Origin: Haloterrigena alkaliphila
GTDB taxonomy: Archaea; Halobacteriota; Halobacteria; Halobacteriales; Natrialbaceae
DNA: 64,000 nucleotides
Reading direction: 5' to 3'
NCBI RefSeq assembly: GCF_017352155.2
Contig: NZ_CP071462.1
Span: 1,302,001-1,366,000 of the forward strand
The position numbers and the translations under genes are program-made. Below the pieces are notes generated by a model. That model was not told where the DNA came from and did not search any database. It saw only the letters and a program-made list of their open reading frames with translations. This document shows, one piece after another, positions 9,327 to 18,802 of this stretch (positions are counted from its first letter, which is position 1; the number at the start of each line of letters is the position of its first letter).

Positions 9327-11103
9327 GCACGAACACGCGGACGAAGCCGAACACGAAACGGACGCGACGAGCGAGAAACTGGTCGAACTGGCCAAGCGTC
9401 GGGGCTACTTCTTCCAGTCCAGCGGGGCCTACGGCGGCGTCGGCGGCTTCTACACCTTCGGCCCGCAGGGCGCGTCCCTGAAGGGCAACGTCGAGGACGC
9501 CTGGCGCGACCGGTTCGCCGTCGCCGAGGGCAACATGGAAATCGACGCGCCGACGATCATGCCCGAACCCGTCTTCGAGGCCTCGGGCCACCTCGAGGGC
9601 TTCGACGACATGCTCGTCGAGTGTCCCGAGTGCGGTGAGAGCCACCGCGCGGACCACGTCATCGAAGATAACACGGAGTACGAGGACGCCGAGAGCCTCC
9701 CCATTCCGGAGGTCGAGGACGTCATCGCCGAGTACGAACTCGTCTGTCCGAACTGCGGTGCGGGACTGGCGGGCCAGGCCGTCGAGACCTTCAACCTCAT
9801 GTTCGCGACGAACATCGGCCCCGGCGACTCCGATCCCGGCTACCTGCGCCCCGAGACCGCCCAGGGCATCTTCGTCGAGTTTCCCCGACTCAAGGAGTAC
9901 GCCCGCAACCAGCTTCCCTTCGGCGTCACCCAGATCGGCCGGGCCTACCGCAACGAGATCAGCCCGCGCCGCTCGATCATTCGGACGCGGGAGTTCACGC
10001 AGGCCGAACTCGAGTACTTCATCGACCCCGAAACGGACGAGCCCGACCTCGAGAGCGTCGCGGACGTCGAAGTGACGCTCTATCCGGCCAGCGAGCAGAA
10101 CGCCGAGGACGGCTCGGAGATTCAGACGACGATCGGCGAGGCCGTCGAAGACGACGTCATCACCAGCCCGTGGGTCGCCTACTTCCTCGGCGTCGCCAAG
10201 CCGTGGTACGACGCGGTCGGCGTCGACATGGACCGGTTCCGGTTCCGCCAGCACCTCTCGGGCGAGCGCGCCCACTACGCGGCCGACTGCTGGGACGCCG
10301 AAAGCGAAATCGACGGAAACTGGATCGAGATGGCCGGCTTCGCCTACCGCAGCGACTACGACCTCTCGAAGCACGCCGAACACTCCGGCGACCGCTTCAC
10401 CGTCTTCAAGCAGTACGACGAGCCCAAAACGGTCGAGCGCGCCACGGTCGACCCCGACATGAGCTATCTGGGACCGGAGTTCGGCGGCGACGCGCAGGCC
10501 GTCGTCGCGGAACTCGAGGACCTCGCGGCTCGCGACCGCGCCGCGTTCGAGGGGGACACCGTCGAGATCGATCTTGAGGGAGAGACCCACGAACTCCCCG
10601 TCGAAAAGACCGGCTTCGCCGTCGAAGAGCAGACCGAAGCGGGCGAGCACATCATCCCGCACGTCATCGAACCCTCCTTCGGCGTGGATCGGCTCGTCTA
10701 CACCGTCCTCCACCACGCCTACCGCGAGGACGAGGTCGACGGCGAGGAACGGACCTACCTCGAGCTCGAGCCCGAGGTCGCGCCCACGTTCGTCGGCGTC
10801 TTCCCGCTGCAGAACGACGACGGCCTCGAGGCGCAGGCCGACGAGATCGTCGCCGACCTGCGGGCGGCCGGTCTCTCCGTCGCCTACGACGACTCGGGCA
10901 ACATCGGCCGGCGCTACCGCCGGCAGGACGAGGTCGGCACGCCGTTCTGCGTGACCGTCGACTACGAGACGATCGAAGACGACGAGACGACCGTCACCGT
11001 TCGCGAGCGCGACTCGACCGACCAGAAGCGACTGCCCGTCGAGGACCTCGCGGAGACGCTGTCGGCGATTCGGGACGGCGACCTCGAGTTCGAGGAGCTG
11101 TAG
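9319..11103 (+). CDS. glyS: Glycyl-tRNA synthetase
   Basis: This 594-residue class II synthetase attaches glycine to tRNA-Gly in the cytoplasm and is of the archaeal/eukaryotic alpha2 type. Class II motifs are clear: motif 2 region QIGRAYRNEISPRRSIIRTREFTQAELEYF near residue 210, preceded by YLRPETAQGIFVEF, and motif 3 GVDRLVY near 455. Two Cys pairs (CPEC...CPNC, residues ~105 and ~140) form the zinc-binding insertion. The C-terminal anticodon-binding domain begins around residue 490 (APTFVGVFPLQ). The start overlaps the CBS gene by 8 bp. Confidence 0.98.
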   Translation: MSEHEHADEAEHETDATSEKLVELAKRRGYFFQSSGAYGGVGGFYTFGPQGASLKGNVEDAWRDRFAVAEGNMEIDAPTIMPEPVFEASGHLEGFDDMLVECPECGESHRADHVIEDNTEYEDAESLPIPEVEDVIAEYELVCPNCGAGLAGQAVETFNLMFATNIGPGDSDPGYLRPETAQGIFVEFPRLKEYARNQLPFGVTQIGRAYRNEISPRRSIIRTREFTQAELEYFIDPETDEPDLESVADVEVTLYPASEQNAEDGSEIQTTIGEAVEDDVITSPWVAYFLGVAKPWYDAVGVDMDRFRFRQHLSGERAHYAADCWDAESEIDGNWIEMAGFAYRSDYDLSKHAEHSGDRFTVFKQYDEPKTVERATVDPDMSYLGPEFGGDAQAVVAELEDLAARDRAAFEGDTVEIDLEGETHELPVEKTGFAVEEQTEAGEHIIPHVIEPSFGVDRLVYTVLHHAYREDEVDGEERTYLELEPEVAPTFVGVFPLQNDDGLEAQADEIVADLRAAGLSVAYDDSGNIGRRYRRQDEVGTPFCVTVDYETIEDDETTVTVRERDSTDQKRLPVEDLAETLSAIRDGDLEFEEL

Positions 11104-11190
11104 TCGGAGGCGGACCTCGAGAACGAGGGCTCGTCGAGCGACGTTTTCCAGTCGATATCCGCTGAGAACGTCTCACGCCACGCCGCGCAG

Positions 11191-11395
11191 CCGGCGTGCG
11201 GTGGCGCGCGCTGTCGGTGGTTCGAGGGATACCGAGAATCACCGACGAACCTGCGCGAGGTCTTCGCGAGTCTCGCGAGCGAACGGCTCGGAAGACGCGA
11301 AGCGTCTTCCGTTGGACGAGCGAAGGAACGACGTGACTGAGCGAGTCGACTGGGGAGGGTGTGGAATCCCCAGTGTCCGCGGGAGCAGGACGCTC
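11191..11395 (+). repeat. Structured intergenic element, copy 1
   Basis: This copy fills most of the 414 bp gap between glyS and the next gene. It starts with CCGGCGTGCGGTGGCGCGCG, followed by a 7-bp stem (GTCGGTG 11213-11219 with CACCGAC 11240-11246), then a GCGCGAGG block. An extra perfect hairpin follows (11289-11311, 10-3-10), and the right-hand block GACTGGGGAGGGTGTGG...CC ends it. Copies 2 (31518) and 3 (35876, opposite strand) share both end blocks and the hairpin positions. The remaining parts of this gap show no gene. Confidence 0.75.
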
Positions 11396-11517
11396 GGTTT
11401 CGTTCGCGTCGCCCGCGGCCAGCACAGTGAAGACGGCGACCGTTCCCCACACGTTCGAGGCTTGTTGCCGACAGATAACCGACGCACTGAAGGTAGTCAC
11501 CTTCGAGGGGTGACGTG

Positions 11518-12108
11518 ATGGCCGACGAAATCAAGCGACGGCTCGTCCACGCGAGCGGGTCCGGACTGGTCGTCCTCTATCTGCTGGCGGACTCTCTCGA
11601 GCTCGGGCTGACCTGGGGCCGGTTTCAGCTCCTCGTCGGCGCCCTCGCCCTCGGCGCGCTCGTCCTCGAGTTCATTCGGCTGCGGATCGGACTGGACTGG
11701 GCGCTCTACGACACGCTGACCCGAGAGTACGAACAAGATCAGCTGGCCGGCTACGGGCTCTACATGATCAGTATGGCCGTCGTGGTCCTGCTGTTCGACT
11801 CGCAGATCGCGCTGCCGGCGATGCTGATGCTCTCGCTCGGCGATCCGATCAGCGGCGCCGTCTCAGACAACACGCTCAGGCAGGTCAAGAGCGCGAAGGT
11901 GCTCGTGACGATGTTCGTCGTGAGCGCGCTCATCGCCGTCCCGTTCCTCCACGAGCATCCGGCCGCAATCGTCGCGGCGGCGCTGGGCGCGACCCTCGCC
12001 GACGGCGTCAAACTCCAGTTGGGCGACTACATCGTCGACGACAACCTGACGATCCCCATCTACGCCGGCGTGCTGGCGTATCTGGCCCTCGAGTTCGTGC
12101 CGGTCTGA
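11518..12108 (+). CDS. Dolichol kinase-like / CTP-dependent membrane kinase family protein
   Basis: A 196-residue membrane protein with about six hydrophobic segments. It has the family pattern of archaeal dolichol kinases and SEC59/phosphatidate-cytidylyltransferase relatives: an N-terminal EIKRRLVHASGSGLV, a loop with LGDPISGAVSD near residue 108, and a later TLADGVKLQLGDYIVDDNLTIPI near residue 160, where acidic residues and Asn would hold nucleotide and metal. It probably phosphorylates a polyprenol used in glycan assembly. The enzyme substrate is inferred from family only. ATG 11518 was preferred over GTG 11515. Confidence 0.8.
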   Translation: MADEIKRRLVHASGSGLVVLYLLADSLELGLTWGRFQLLVGALALGALVLEFIRLRIGLDWALYDTLTREYEQDQLAGYGLYMISMAVVVLLFDSQIALPAMLMLSLGDPISGAVSDNTLRQVKSAKVLVTMFVVSALIAVPFLHEHPAAIVAAALGATLADGVKLQLGDYIVDDNLTIPIYAGVLAYLALEFVPV

Positions 12109-12232
12109 TGGACTCGTGGCCGGTCCGGGCGGTTCGATTCGGCTCGAAGCGGACGCTGTAGCACTCGATTGGCCGCACCCGTGCGAACCGAACGACGGAA
12201 GAGTTACTGTCATCCAGTTGTATAGTTGACGT

Positions 12233-12451
12233 ATGGGCGCCGACGATACCAGCAGTGAGACGTTCGTCGCCTCGCTCCACCGCACGATACTCGGCGCGTT
12301 ACTCGCGGCAGCAGGGCTCGTCGGTATCGGTGGAGTGAGAGAAGCGATTTCCGACGGGAGCGTGCTGTACGGCGTTCTGGGGGTCGCACTCGCAGGGGTC
12401 GCGGCCTACTGGATCTTCGATCTCTTCGTGGACGGGTTGCGAGAGCGGTAA
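12233..12451 (+). CDS. Small membrane protein (72 aa)
   Basis: A 72-residue protein with two hydrophobic stretches at residues 20-38 and 45-62 and a short charged C-terminus (DGLRER). A promoter-like TTGTATAGTTGAC lies just upstream of ATG 12233. I recognise no family. The two-segment hairpin topology and codon bias support a real gene. It is convergent with the ABC-2 permease gene. Confidence 0.65.
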   Translation: MGADDTSSETFVASLHRTILGALLAAAGLVGIGGVREAISDGSVLYGVLGVALAGVAAYWIFDLFVDGLRER

Positions 12452-12504
12452 CGCTCCGCTCGCGCGACTCGTTTCGAACGCCGGACAGCCGCTCCGAGCG
12501 ACCG

Positions 12505-13344
12505 TCAGAGATCCGTCGCCCGGAACCGCCAGTAGCCGACGCCGACGGAGAGGACGATCCACCCGACGAGCACCGCGAGCGCGAACGTCGGTTCCTGATA
12601 GAACGCCGTCTCCCGTGGCGGGCTGACGAAGGTCCCGCTCCGGATGTGGGGAAACAACCCCTCGACGAGGAAGGAGTACGCCGTCATCGGGTTCAACGCG
12701 TCGACGATGGAGACCCACTCCGGCGTCGTTCTGGGGGCGGAAAAGCCGTGGCGAACGTAGAGCGCGATCCGGGGAAGCTGGTCCCACAGCTGGAAGAAGA
12801 AGAGCACGAAGACGCCGAACGCGGCGACGGTCGCCCGCGTCGACGTGCTCACGACCGCGGAGAGCCCGACGGCGAGGGCGGTGAACGTGACGGCCAGCAG
12901 CGCGAGCACCGCGGCGACGCCGGCGAACTGAACGGGGTCGACGCCCACGCCGACGAGCAGTCCAACCGGAACGGCGGCGATCATCGAGACGAGGATGGCT
13001 CCGCAGATGACGAGGCTGCGCGCGACGAACGTCCCGACGACCACCGAGGCGCGATCGATCGGCAACCCGAGGACGATCTTGAGGGCGCCGTTCGTTCGCT
13101 TTTCGACGACCGACGAGGCGAAGAAGGCCAGCGCGAGCAGCGGCGTCAGCATCGTGTAGATCACGAACAGCGCCGGCGCCAGTTCGGGACCGCGACTCCG
13201 GAAGCCAACCGACCGTCCCTCGGAGTAGATCAGCAACACGCCGACGACGGCGTAGATGCCGATCAACAGGTACAGCTGACGATCGCGACGGGTGTCGCGG
13301 ACGTCCTCGCGGACGAACAGCGCGAGGGTGGCGAGTCGGCTCAC
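12505..13344 (-). CDS. ABC-2 type transporter permease
   Basis: A 279-residue membrane protein with six hydrophobic segments in the NosY/ABC2 pattern. Segment 1 lies near residue 30, followed by the conserved SSVVEKRTNGALKIVLGLPIDRASVVVGTF loop at residues 78-108 that precedes the second segment. It forms the channel for the ATPase encoded immediately upstream. The start is GTG 13344, overlapping the ATPase stop by 4 bp, which implies coupled translation. The substrate is unknown; two-gene exporters of this kind handle copper-enzyme maturation, antibiotics or lipids. Confidence 0.88.
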   Translation of the reverse strand: MSRLATLALFVREDVRDTRRDRQLYLLIGIYAVVGVLLIYSEGRSVGFRSRGPELAPALFVIYTMLTPLLALAFFASSVVEKRTNGALKIVLGLPIDRASVVVGTFVARSLVICGAILVSMIAAVPVGLLVGVGVDPVQFAGVAAVLALLAVTFTALAVGLSAVVSTSTRATVAAFGVFVLFFFQLWDQLPRIALYVRHGFSAPRTTPEWVSIVDALNPMTAYSFLVEGLFPHIRSGTFVSPPRETAFYQEPTFALAVLVGWIVLSVGVGYWRFRATDL

Positions 13345-14276
13345 TGGGCGACACCCCGGGTGTAGCGCTCGAACAGATCCTCGAGCGACGTCTCGCTCGT
13401 GGTGACGTCCGTCACGGTCGCCGGCGAGTCGTGGAACGCCGCGACGACGGGGGCCTTCGCGGCGTCGTCGCAGGCGATCGTCACCGACGTGCCGTTGGTC
13501 TCGATGCCGACCACGCCCTCGATCGACCGGACGTAGTCGACGACGTCGGCGGGAACCGACGAGAGGTCGACCGTCACGGCCGCCGAACCGCCGGCGGACT
13601 CGCGCAGCGCGTCGATGGCGTCCACGGCGACGAGTTCGCCGCCGTCGAGGATGGCGACGCGGTCGCAGACCGCCTCGACTTGCTCCATGATGTGACTCGA
13701 GAAGAAGACGGTCGCGCCGCGCTCGTTCTCCTCGCGGACGATCCGACGCATGGTCCGGGCGCCGTTGGGGTCGAGACCGGTCGAGGGTTCGTCGAGTATC
13801 AGCAGATCCGGGTCGCCCGCGAGCGCCACGGCGAGCACGAGCCGCTGGGTCATCCCCTTCGAGTACTCCGTGACGGGGTACTCGGCCGGGCCGGTCATCC
13901 CGACGCGCTCGATGAGGTCGTCGGGGTCGTCGTCGGCGCCCTTGGCGTCGATGGCGAACTCGACGTGTTCGCGGCCCGTGCGTTCGCCGATCGGACCGTA
14001 GCCGTCGGGGAGGACGCCGATTCGGTCGCGGACGGCAGCCCCGTCGGTCGCGACGTCGTGGCCGAGGACGCGAACCGACCCGGCGGTCGGGGCGGCGTAG
14101 TCGAGCAGGAGGTCGATTGTGGTCGACTTCCCGGCGCCGTTCGGACCGAGGAAGCCGAATATCTCCCCGGAGCGAACGGTGAGATCCACGTCGCGGAGGG
14201 CGGTGACCGATCGGCTTCCGAAGAGGCCGAACCGCTCGTAGCGTTTGGTCACGCCGCGGAGTTCGATCGCTGACAT
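13341..14276 (-). CDS. ABC transporter ATP-binding protein (ABC-2 partner)
   Basis: A 311-residue ATPase of the CcmA/NosF type. Walker A LGPNGAGKST is near residue 46, the signature YSKGMTQRL near 138, Walker B LLILDEPSTGLDPNG near 158, and a C-terminal ~90-residue accessory domain follows (from EGGELVAVDAIDALRE). The start was placed at ATG 14276 (MSAIELRGVTKRYERFG), with an AT-rich promoter ~30 bp upstream (14300-14320). The longer frame begins upstream of that promoter. It operates with the following ABC-2 permease as an exporter. Confidence 0.92.
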   Translation of the reverse strand: MSAIELRGVTKRYERFGLFGSRSVTALRDVDLTVRSGEIFGFLGPNGAGKSTTIDLLLDYAAPTAGSVRVLGHDVATDGAAVRDRIGVLPDGYGPIGERTGREHVEFAIDAKGADDDPDDLIERVGMTGPAEYPVTEYSKGMTQRLVLAVALAGDPDLLILDEPSTGLDPNGARTMRRIVREENERGATVFFSSHIMEQVEAVCDRVAILDGGELVAVDAIDALRESAGGSAAVTVDLSSVPADVVDYVRSIEGVVGIETNGTSVTIACDDAAKAPVVAAFHDSPATVTDVTTSETSLEDLFERYTRGVAQ

Positions 14277-14402
14277 GTCGACGACACGTCTGTGAGATAT
14301 TATGAGTCTTTTGATAATTAAGTCGGCGTCTCGAGTTCCGGTATCGGCAACACCGTACCGTTCAGGAGCCCTCAACACCGTCACCGGCGAAGGGTCGTAT
14401 CC

Positions 14403-15623
14403 GTGGCTCAGTTGCAGGGATCCGAGCGGATATCGAAGATGCAGGCGGTACTCGCGAACGGCCGCGGGAAGATCCTGTTCGCCGTCGCGACTGGCTGGTG
14501 TTTCTCGATCGGCGTCCGGCTCGCCTATCCGGTGTTGCTCCCCTACCTGCGCGAGGCCTACGGGCTCGACCTGACGACGGCCGGGTTCCTGTTGACGGCG
14601 CTGTGGCTCGCGTACGCGCTCGGACAGCTTCCGGGCGGGATCCTCGCCGACCGACTCGGCGAGGGGAACATCCTCGTCCTGAGCACGCTCATCTCGGCGG
14701 GGACGTTGAGCCTCGTCGCCCTCGCCGACTCGGCAGCCATCGTCTACCTCGCGACGGCGGCCTTCGGCTTCGGGACGGCGCTGTACGGCGTCGCTCGCTT
14801 CACGATCCTCTCGGACGTCTTCCCGAACAACGACGGCACCGCGATCGGCGTCACGATGGGCGCCGGCGAGGTCGGCAACGCCGTCCTCCCCCTGGCTGCC
14901 GGCGCCATCGCCGGCGCGTTCACCTGGCAGTACGGGTTCGGGCTGGCCGTTCCCGTCTTCCTGCTCGTCGCGGTCCTGCTCCGGCTCGTCGTCCCCGGGC
15001 GAACGTCGGGGACGACCAGCGCCGTCGACGACCTCTCGCTCGAGACGGCCCGGTACGTCCTCGCGCAGGTACGGCGCCGAGAAATCGTCGTCGTGACGGC
15101 GATCCAGATCCTTACCTACTGCGTCTGGCAGGCGTTTACGGGCTTTTACCCGACGTACCTGATCGAGATCAAGGGGTTCTCAGAGGGAGTGGCGACGGCG
15201 CTGTTCAGCACGTTCTTCGCGCTCGGGATCGTCGTCCAGCCGGCGACCGGACGCCTCTACGACCGACTCGGGATTCGGCGGTCGCTGCCGGTCATCCTGC
15301 TCGTCGTCGCCGCCGCGCTGGTCGTACTGCCGTTCCTCGAGGGGTTCTGGCCGATCGTCGCCGGCACCGTCCTCCTCTCGAGCATCCTCGGCTACGGGAC
15401 GATCACCCTGCCGTACATGACGGCGGCGTTTCCCGCGGACATGCAGGGGACGGGGGTTGGATTCCTGCGGAGCACCTACATGACCATCGGCGCCGCGAGT
15501 CCGGTCCTATTCGGTGCGTTCGCCGAACGGGGCTACTTCGACGAGGGGTATTTCGTTCTGGCCGGCTTCGCGATCGTCGCGACGGTGCTGATTCGATGGC
15601 TGCCCGAACTCGAGGATCGGTGA
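14403..15623 (+). CDS. Major facilitator superfamily transporter
   Basis: About 406 residues with 12 hydrophobic segments. The MFS loop motif between segments 2 and 3 reads PGGILADRLGEGNIL (near residue 80), and the corresponding second-half motif GRLYDRLGIRRSLPV lies near residue 285. The substrate cannot be told from sequence. The start is uncertain: GTG 14403 gives 12 extra polar residues, while ATG 14439 (MQAVLANGRGKILF) gives a compact N-terminus and is equally plausible. It is divergent from the ABC exporter with 126 bp between. Confidence 0.88.
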   Translation: MAQLQGSERISKMQAVLANGRGKILFAVATGWCFSIGVRLAYPVLLPYLREAYGLDLTTAGFLLTALWLAYALGQLPGGILADRLGEGNILVLSTLISAGTLSLVALADSAAIVYLATAAFGFGTALYGVARFTILSDVFPNNDGTAIGVTMGAGEVGNAVLPLAAGAIAGAFTWQYGFGLAVPVFLLVAVLLRLVVPGRTSGTTSAVDDLSLETARYVLAQVRRREIVVVTAIQILTYCVWQAFTGFYPTYLIEIKGFSEGVATALFSTFFALGIVVQPATGRLYDRLGIRRSLPVILLVVAAALVVLPFLEGFWPIVAGTVLLSSILGYGTITLPYMTAAFPADMQGTGVGFLRSTYMTIGAASPVLFGAFAERGYFDEGYFVLAGFAIVATVLIRWLPELEDR

Positions 15624-15662
15624 TCGCCGGTCGATGTGGGACCCCGACGACCTCGCGGCCGC

Positions 15663-17981
15663 TCAGCGGCGCGTGGTGTGCTCCCGGGCCGCCGCCGTGA
15701 AGGTCGCGTGCACGTCGGTCGTCGCCTCGTCGACCCGCTCCCGACAGGGCTCGTACGAGCCGTCCGGTCGCATCACCCACCGGTTCCGGGTGTCCGCCAG
15801 CAGCGTCTCGAGGATCTCGTCGAGACGCGAGCGGAGCCGCGGGTCCTCGATCGGTGCGATGGCCTCGACGCGGTTGTCGAGATTGCGGGTCATCCAGTCG
15901 GCCGACCCGATGTAGTAGCGTTCCTCGCCGCCCGCCCGGAAGTAGAAGATCCGCGAGTGTTCGAGGAAGCGGCCGACGACGCTGTGGACGGAGATGGTCT
16001 CGCTGACGTCCTCGAGACCGGGCCGGAGCCGGCAGATGTCGCGAACGATCAGGTCGATGTCGACGCCGGCCATCGACGCCCGGTAGAGTTCCCGGACGAG
16101 TTCCGGATCCTCCAGGCGATTCATCTTGGCGATGATACGGGCATCCTCGCCGTTCCGGTCGCGCCGGGCTTCCTCGCGGACGAGGTCGACGAACCGCTCG
16201 CGCATGTTGCCGGGCGCGACGAGGAGTTTCCGGTAGTCGCGGTACATCGAGTGGCCGGTGAAGTAGTTGAACACCCGCACGAGGTCCTGGCCGATGTCGC
16301 GGTCGGCGGTCAGCAGGCCGAGGTCCTCGTACTGTTTCGCGGTCTCGGAGTGGTAGTTACCGGTGCCGACGTGGGAGTAGAGCTGTACGCCGTCGTCTTC
16401 CTCGCGGACGACCAGCGACGTCTTCGTGTGGGTCTTGTAGCCGATCGTCCCGTAGGCGACGTGGATGCCCTCCTCCTCGAGTTTCTTGGCCCACTCGAGG
16501 TTGTTCTTCTCGTCAAAGCGGGCTTTGAGTTCGACCATGACCGCGACCTGTTTGCCGTTGCGGGCGGCGTCGATGAGCGTCTCGATGACCTTCGAATCGC
16601 TCGCGGTGCGATAGATCGCGGCCTTGATCGCCAGCACGTCCGGGTCCGCGGCCGCCTCCTCGAGGAAGCGCTGGACGGTGTCCTCGAAGGAGTGGTAGGG
16701 GTGGTGGACGAGGACGTCGCGGTCGCGAATCACGTCGAAGATCGGACGGCCGTCCTCGCGGGTGCCGAGCCGCGGATGAGGCTGGGGCGTCCAGCCGGGG
16801 AGCCGCAACGCCTCGCGATCGAGGTCGGCCAGTTCGAAGAAGTCGCGGTAGTCCAGCGGCCCGTCGAGGCGGAAGACCTCCCGCTCGTCGAGTTCGAGTT
16901 CCCGCGTGAGAATCTCGAGGATGCCATCGGGCGCGTCGGGTTCGATCTCGAGGCGCACGACGGTGGCGAACCGGCGCTCCTCGATGACCTCCTCGATCAT
17001 CTCGATGAGGTCCTCGGCGACCTCCTCGTCCCGGCCGACCTCGGCGTTGCGCGTCACCCGGAACAGGGTCGTTTCGACGACCTCCACGTCCGGAAACAGC
17101 AGGTCGAGGTTCGCCCGGACGACGTCCTCGAGGAGCACGTAGCGGTCGTCCTCGCCGATCCGAACGAACCGAACCTGATTGCGCGGGATCTTCACGCGGG
17201 AGAAGGTCAGATCGTCGCCGGGGTGCTCGCGGGTCAGGACGGCCAACGAGAGGCTCTGGTTCGAGATGAACGGGAACGGATGGGCCGGATCGAATGTCAG
17301 CGGGGTCAGGGTCGGCAGGACCGAATTCTCGAAGTAGTCGCGAACCTCCCGTCGCTCGGTTGCCGAGAGCTCGTCGTAGTCGACGATGTGGATGCCGGCC
17401 TCGTCGAGGGCGGGCCGGATCTGTTCGCGGTAACAGCGGCTCTGGCGCTCGAGCAGCGAGCGGGCCTCCTCGAGGACCGCCCGCCACTGCTCGCGGGGCG
17501 TGAGCCCGTCGGGCGTCTCCTCGATGATCCCCGCGGCGATCTGCTGTTTCAGGCCGCCGACGCGCTTGCGGATGAACTCGTCGACGTTCGTCGTGAAGAT
17601 CGCGAGGAACTTCACGCGCTCGAGCAAGGGATTCTTCTCGTCGAGCGCCTCGCGGAGGACTCGGCGCTGGAAGGCGAGTTCGCTGCGTTCCCGGTTGAGA
17701 TAGTAGTTCGGATCGGAGAGGTCGACGGACTCGGGCACGTCGGCTCCGGGGTCGACAGTCTCCCCGCTGGCGCTCGCGCTGAACGCCAGTTGCGTCTTCT
17801 CGTCGACCCCTTCTTCGTCCGCCTCGTCGTCGGCCGACGATCCGCCGTCGCTCATCGCTCGAACGGCCGGAGCGTCGTCGCGGTTCGTTCCGTCACCCCG
17901 TTCAGTCGGTCGCTCCGCCGGTTCGACCGGTCGATCCCCCCGTTCCGCGCGGTCGAATTCGGACGTGTCGTTCCCAGTCAT
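15663..17981 (-). CDS. ppk1: Polyphosphate kinase 1
   Basis: A 772-residue enzyme that reversibly makes polyphosphate from ATP. The PPK1 domains are in order: an N-terminal helical domain (YYLNRERSELAFQRRVLREALDE from about residue 95), the head domain, and two phospholipase-D-like C-terminal domains. The autophosphorylated His is in YSHVGTGNYHSETAKQYEDLG (near residue 535), and a second basic motif NGKQVAVMVELKARFDEKNN is near 480. The first ~90 residues are acidic and disordered, as often in haloarchaea. The gene lies 7 bp from the phosphoesterase gene and is probably in an operon with it. Confidence 0.96.
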   Translation of the reverse strand: MTGNDTSEFDRAERGDRPVEPAERPTERGDGTNRDDAPAVRAMSDGGSSADDEADEEGVDEKTQLAFSASASGETVDPGADVPESVDLSDPNYYLNRERSELAFQRRVLREALDEKNPLLERVKFLAIFTTNVDEFIRKRVGGLKQQIAAGIIEETPDGLTPREQWRAVLEEARSLLERQSRCYREQIRPALDEAGIHIVDYDELSATERREVRDYFENSVLPTLTPLTFDPAHPFPFISNQSLSLAVLTREHPGDDLTFSRVKIPRNQVRFVRIGEDDRYVLLEDVVRANLDLLFPDVEVVETTLFRVTRNAEVGRDEEVAEDLIEMIEEVIEERRFATVVRLEIEPDAPDGILEILTRELELDEREVFRLDGPLDYRDFFELADLDREALRLPGWTPQPHPRLGTREDGRPIFDVIRDRDVLVHHPYHSFEDTVQRFLEEAAADPDVLAIKAAIYRTASDSKVIETLIDAARNGKQVAVMVELKARFDEKNNLEWAKKLEEEGIHVAYGTIGYKTHTKTSLVVREEDDGVQLYSHVGTGNYHSETAKQYEDLGLLTADRDIGQDLVRVFNYFTGHSMYRDYRKLLVAPGNMRERFVDLVREEARRDRNGEDARIIAKMNRLEDPELVRELYRASMAGVDIDLIVRDICRLRPGLEDVSETISVHSVVGRFLEHSRIFYFRAGGEERYYIGSADWMTRNLDNRVEAIAPIEDPRLRSRLDEILETLLADTRNRWVMRPDGSYEPCRERVDEATTDVHATFTAAAREHTTRR

Positions 17982-17988
17982 CCCCGTG

Positions 17989-18687
17989 TCACTCGTGTGT
18001 GTGCTCGGACGCAGTCGCGAACTTCTCGTCCGGACGCGGTTCGTGTTCGGGCGTCGAGACGCTCACGAACCGCTCTCGTCGGACGTCGTAGGCCGTGAGG
18101 TGGCCGCCGTAGACGCAACCCGTATCGAGACCGACCGCCCACTCGCGCTCGAGTGGTTCCTCGAGGACCGTGTGGCCGAAGAAGACCCGCGGCGGGCCCG
18201 CGTACTCGTCGAACCAGAACGGTCCGTCGTAGCCGTCGCCGTCCGGACTCCGCATCGTCAGCACCTCATCGCCCGAGTGGGCGGACAGCGGCCGCGCCGG
18301 ATCGACGCCGCCGTGGACGACGAGGTGGTCGTCCCACGAGATGGCGGTCGGCAGCGACTCGATGAACCGGTAGTCGGCGGACTCGAGGCCCGGCAGGTCG
18401 GCCTCGCCGTCGACGAGTTTCTGCTCGTTGTTCCCGCGGACCGACTGCAGGTTCGGCGACTCCCGGACCCGCTCGAGGACCGCCTTGCTCTCCGGTCCCT
18501 TCCGCACCAGGTCGCCGACGAACACCGCGAGGTCGTCCGCGCCGAACTCGAGCGTCGAGAGCAGCCGTTCGAGTCCCTCGAGACAGCCGTGGACGTCGCC
18601 GACGACGTAGACGTCGTCGTAGGCGTCGATGTCGATTCGGCGCTGGTCGATCGATACTTCGGCGTCGGCCGCGGATGGAACGATCAC
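17989..18687 (-). CDS. Metallophosphoesterase, serine/threonine phosphatase or Ap4A hydrolase type
   Basis: A 232-residue calcineurin-like phosphoesterase with the metal ligands DVYVVGDVHG (residue ~25), FVGDLVRKGP (~57), RGNNEQ (~82), and later His residues in VVHGGVDPA and GHTVLEE. The spacing is that of the PP1/PrpA/ApaH branch. It hydrolyses phosphoester or dinucleoside polyphosphate bonds, so its position 7 bp upstream of polyphosphate kinase suggests a shared role in phosphate metabolism (inference). An AT-rich promoter lies at 18715-18745. Confidence 0.87.
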   Translation of the reverse strand: MIVPSAADAEVSIDQRRIDIDAYDDVYVVGDVHGCLEGLERLLSTLEFGADDLAVFVGDLVRKGPESKAVLERVRESPNLQSVRGNNEQKLVDGEADLPGLESADYRFIESLPTAISWDDHLVVHGGVDPARPLSAHSGDEVLTMRSPDGDGYDGPFWFDEYAGPPRVFFGHTVLEEPLEREWAVGLDTGCVYGGHLTAYDVRRERFVSVSTPEHEPRPDEKFATASEHTHE

Positions 18688-18802
18688 GGATTCCCTACCG
18701 GACGTTTCGGAAAATCTATGATAAGCCGTTATATGTTTGATAAATTGCAGTACGTACCGCTACGTAGGCCAGCGTACCGAGCCCCCGACGCGGCGGGACC
18801 GA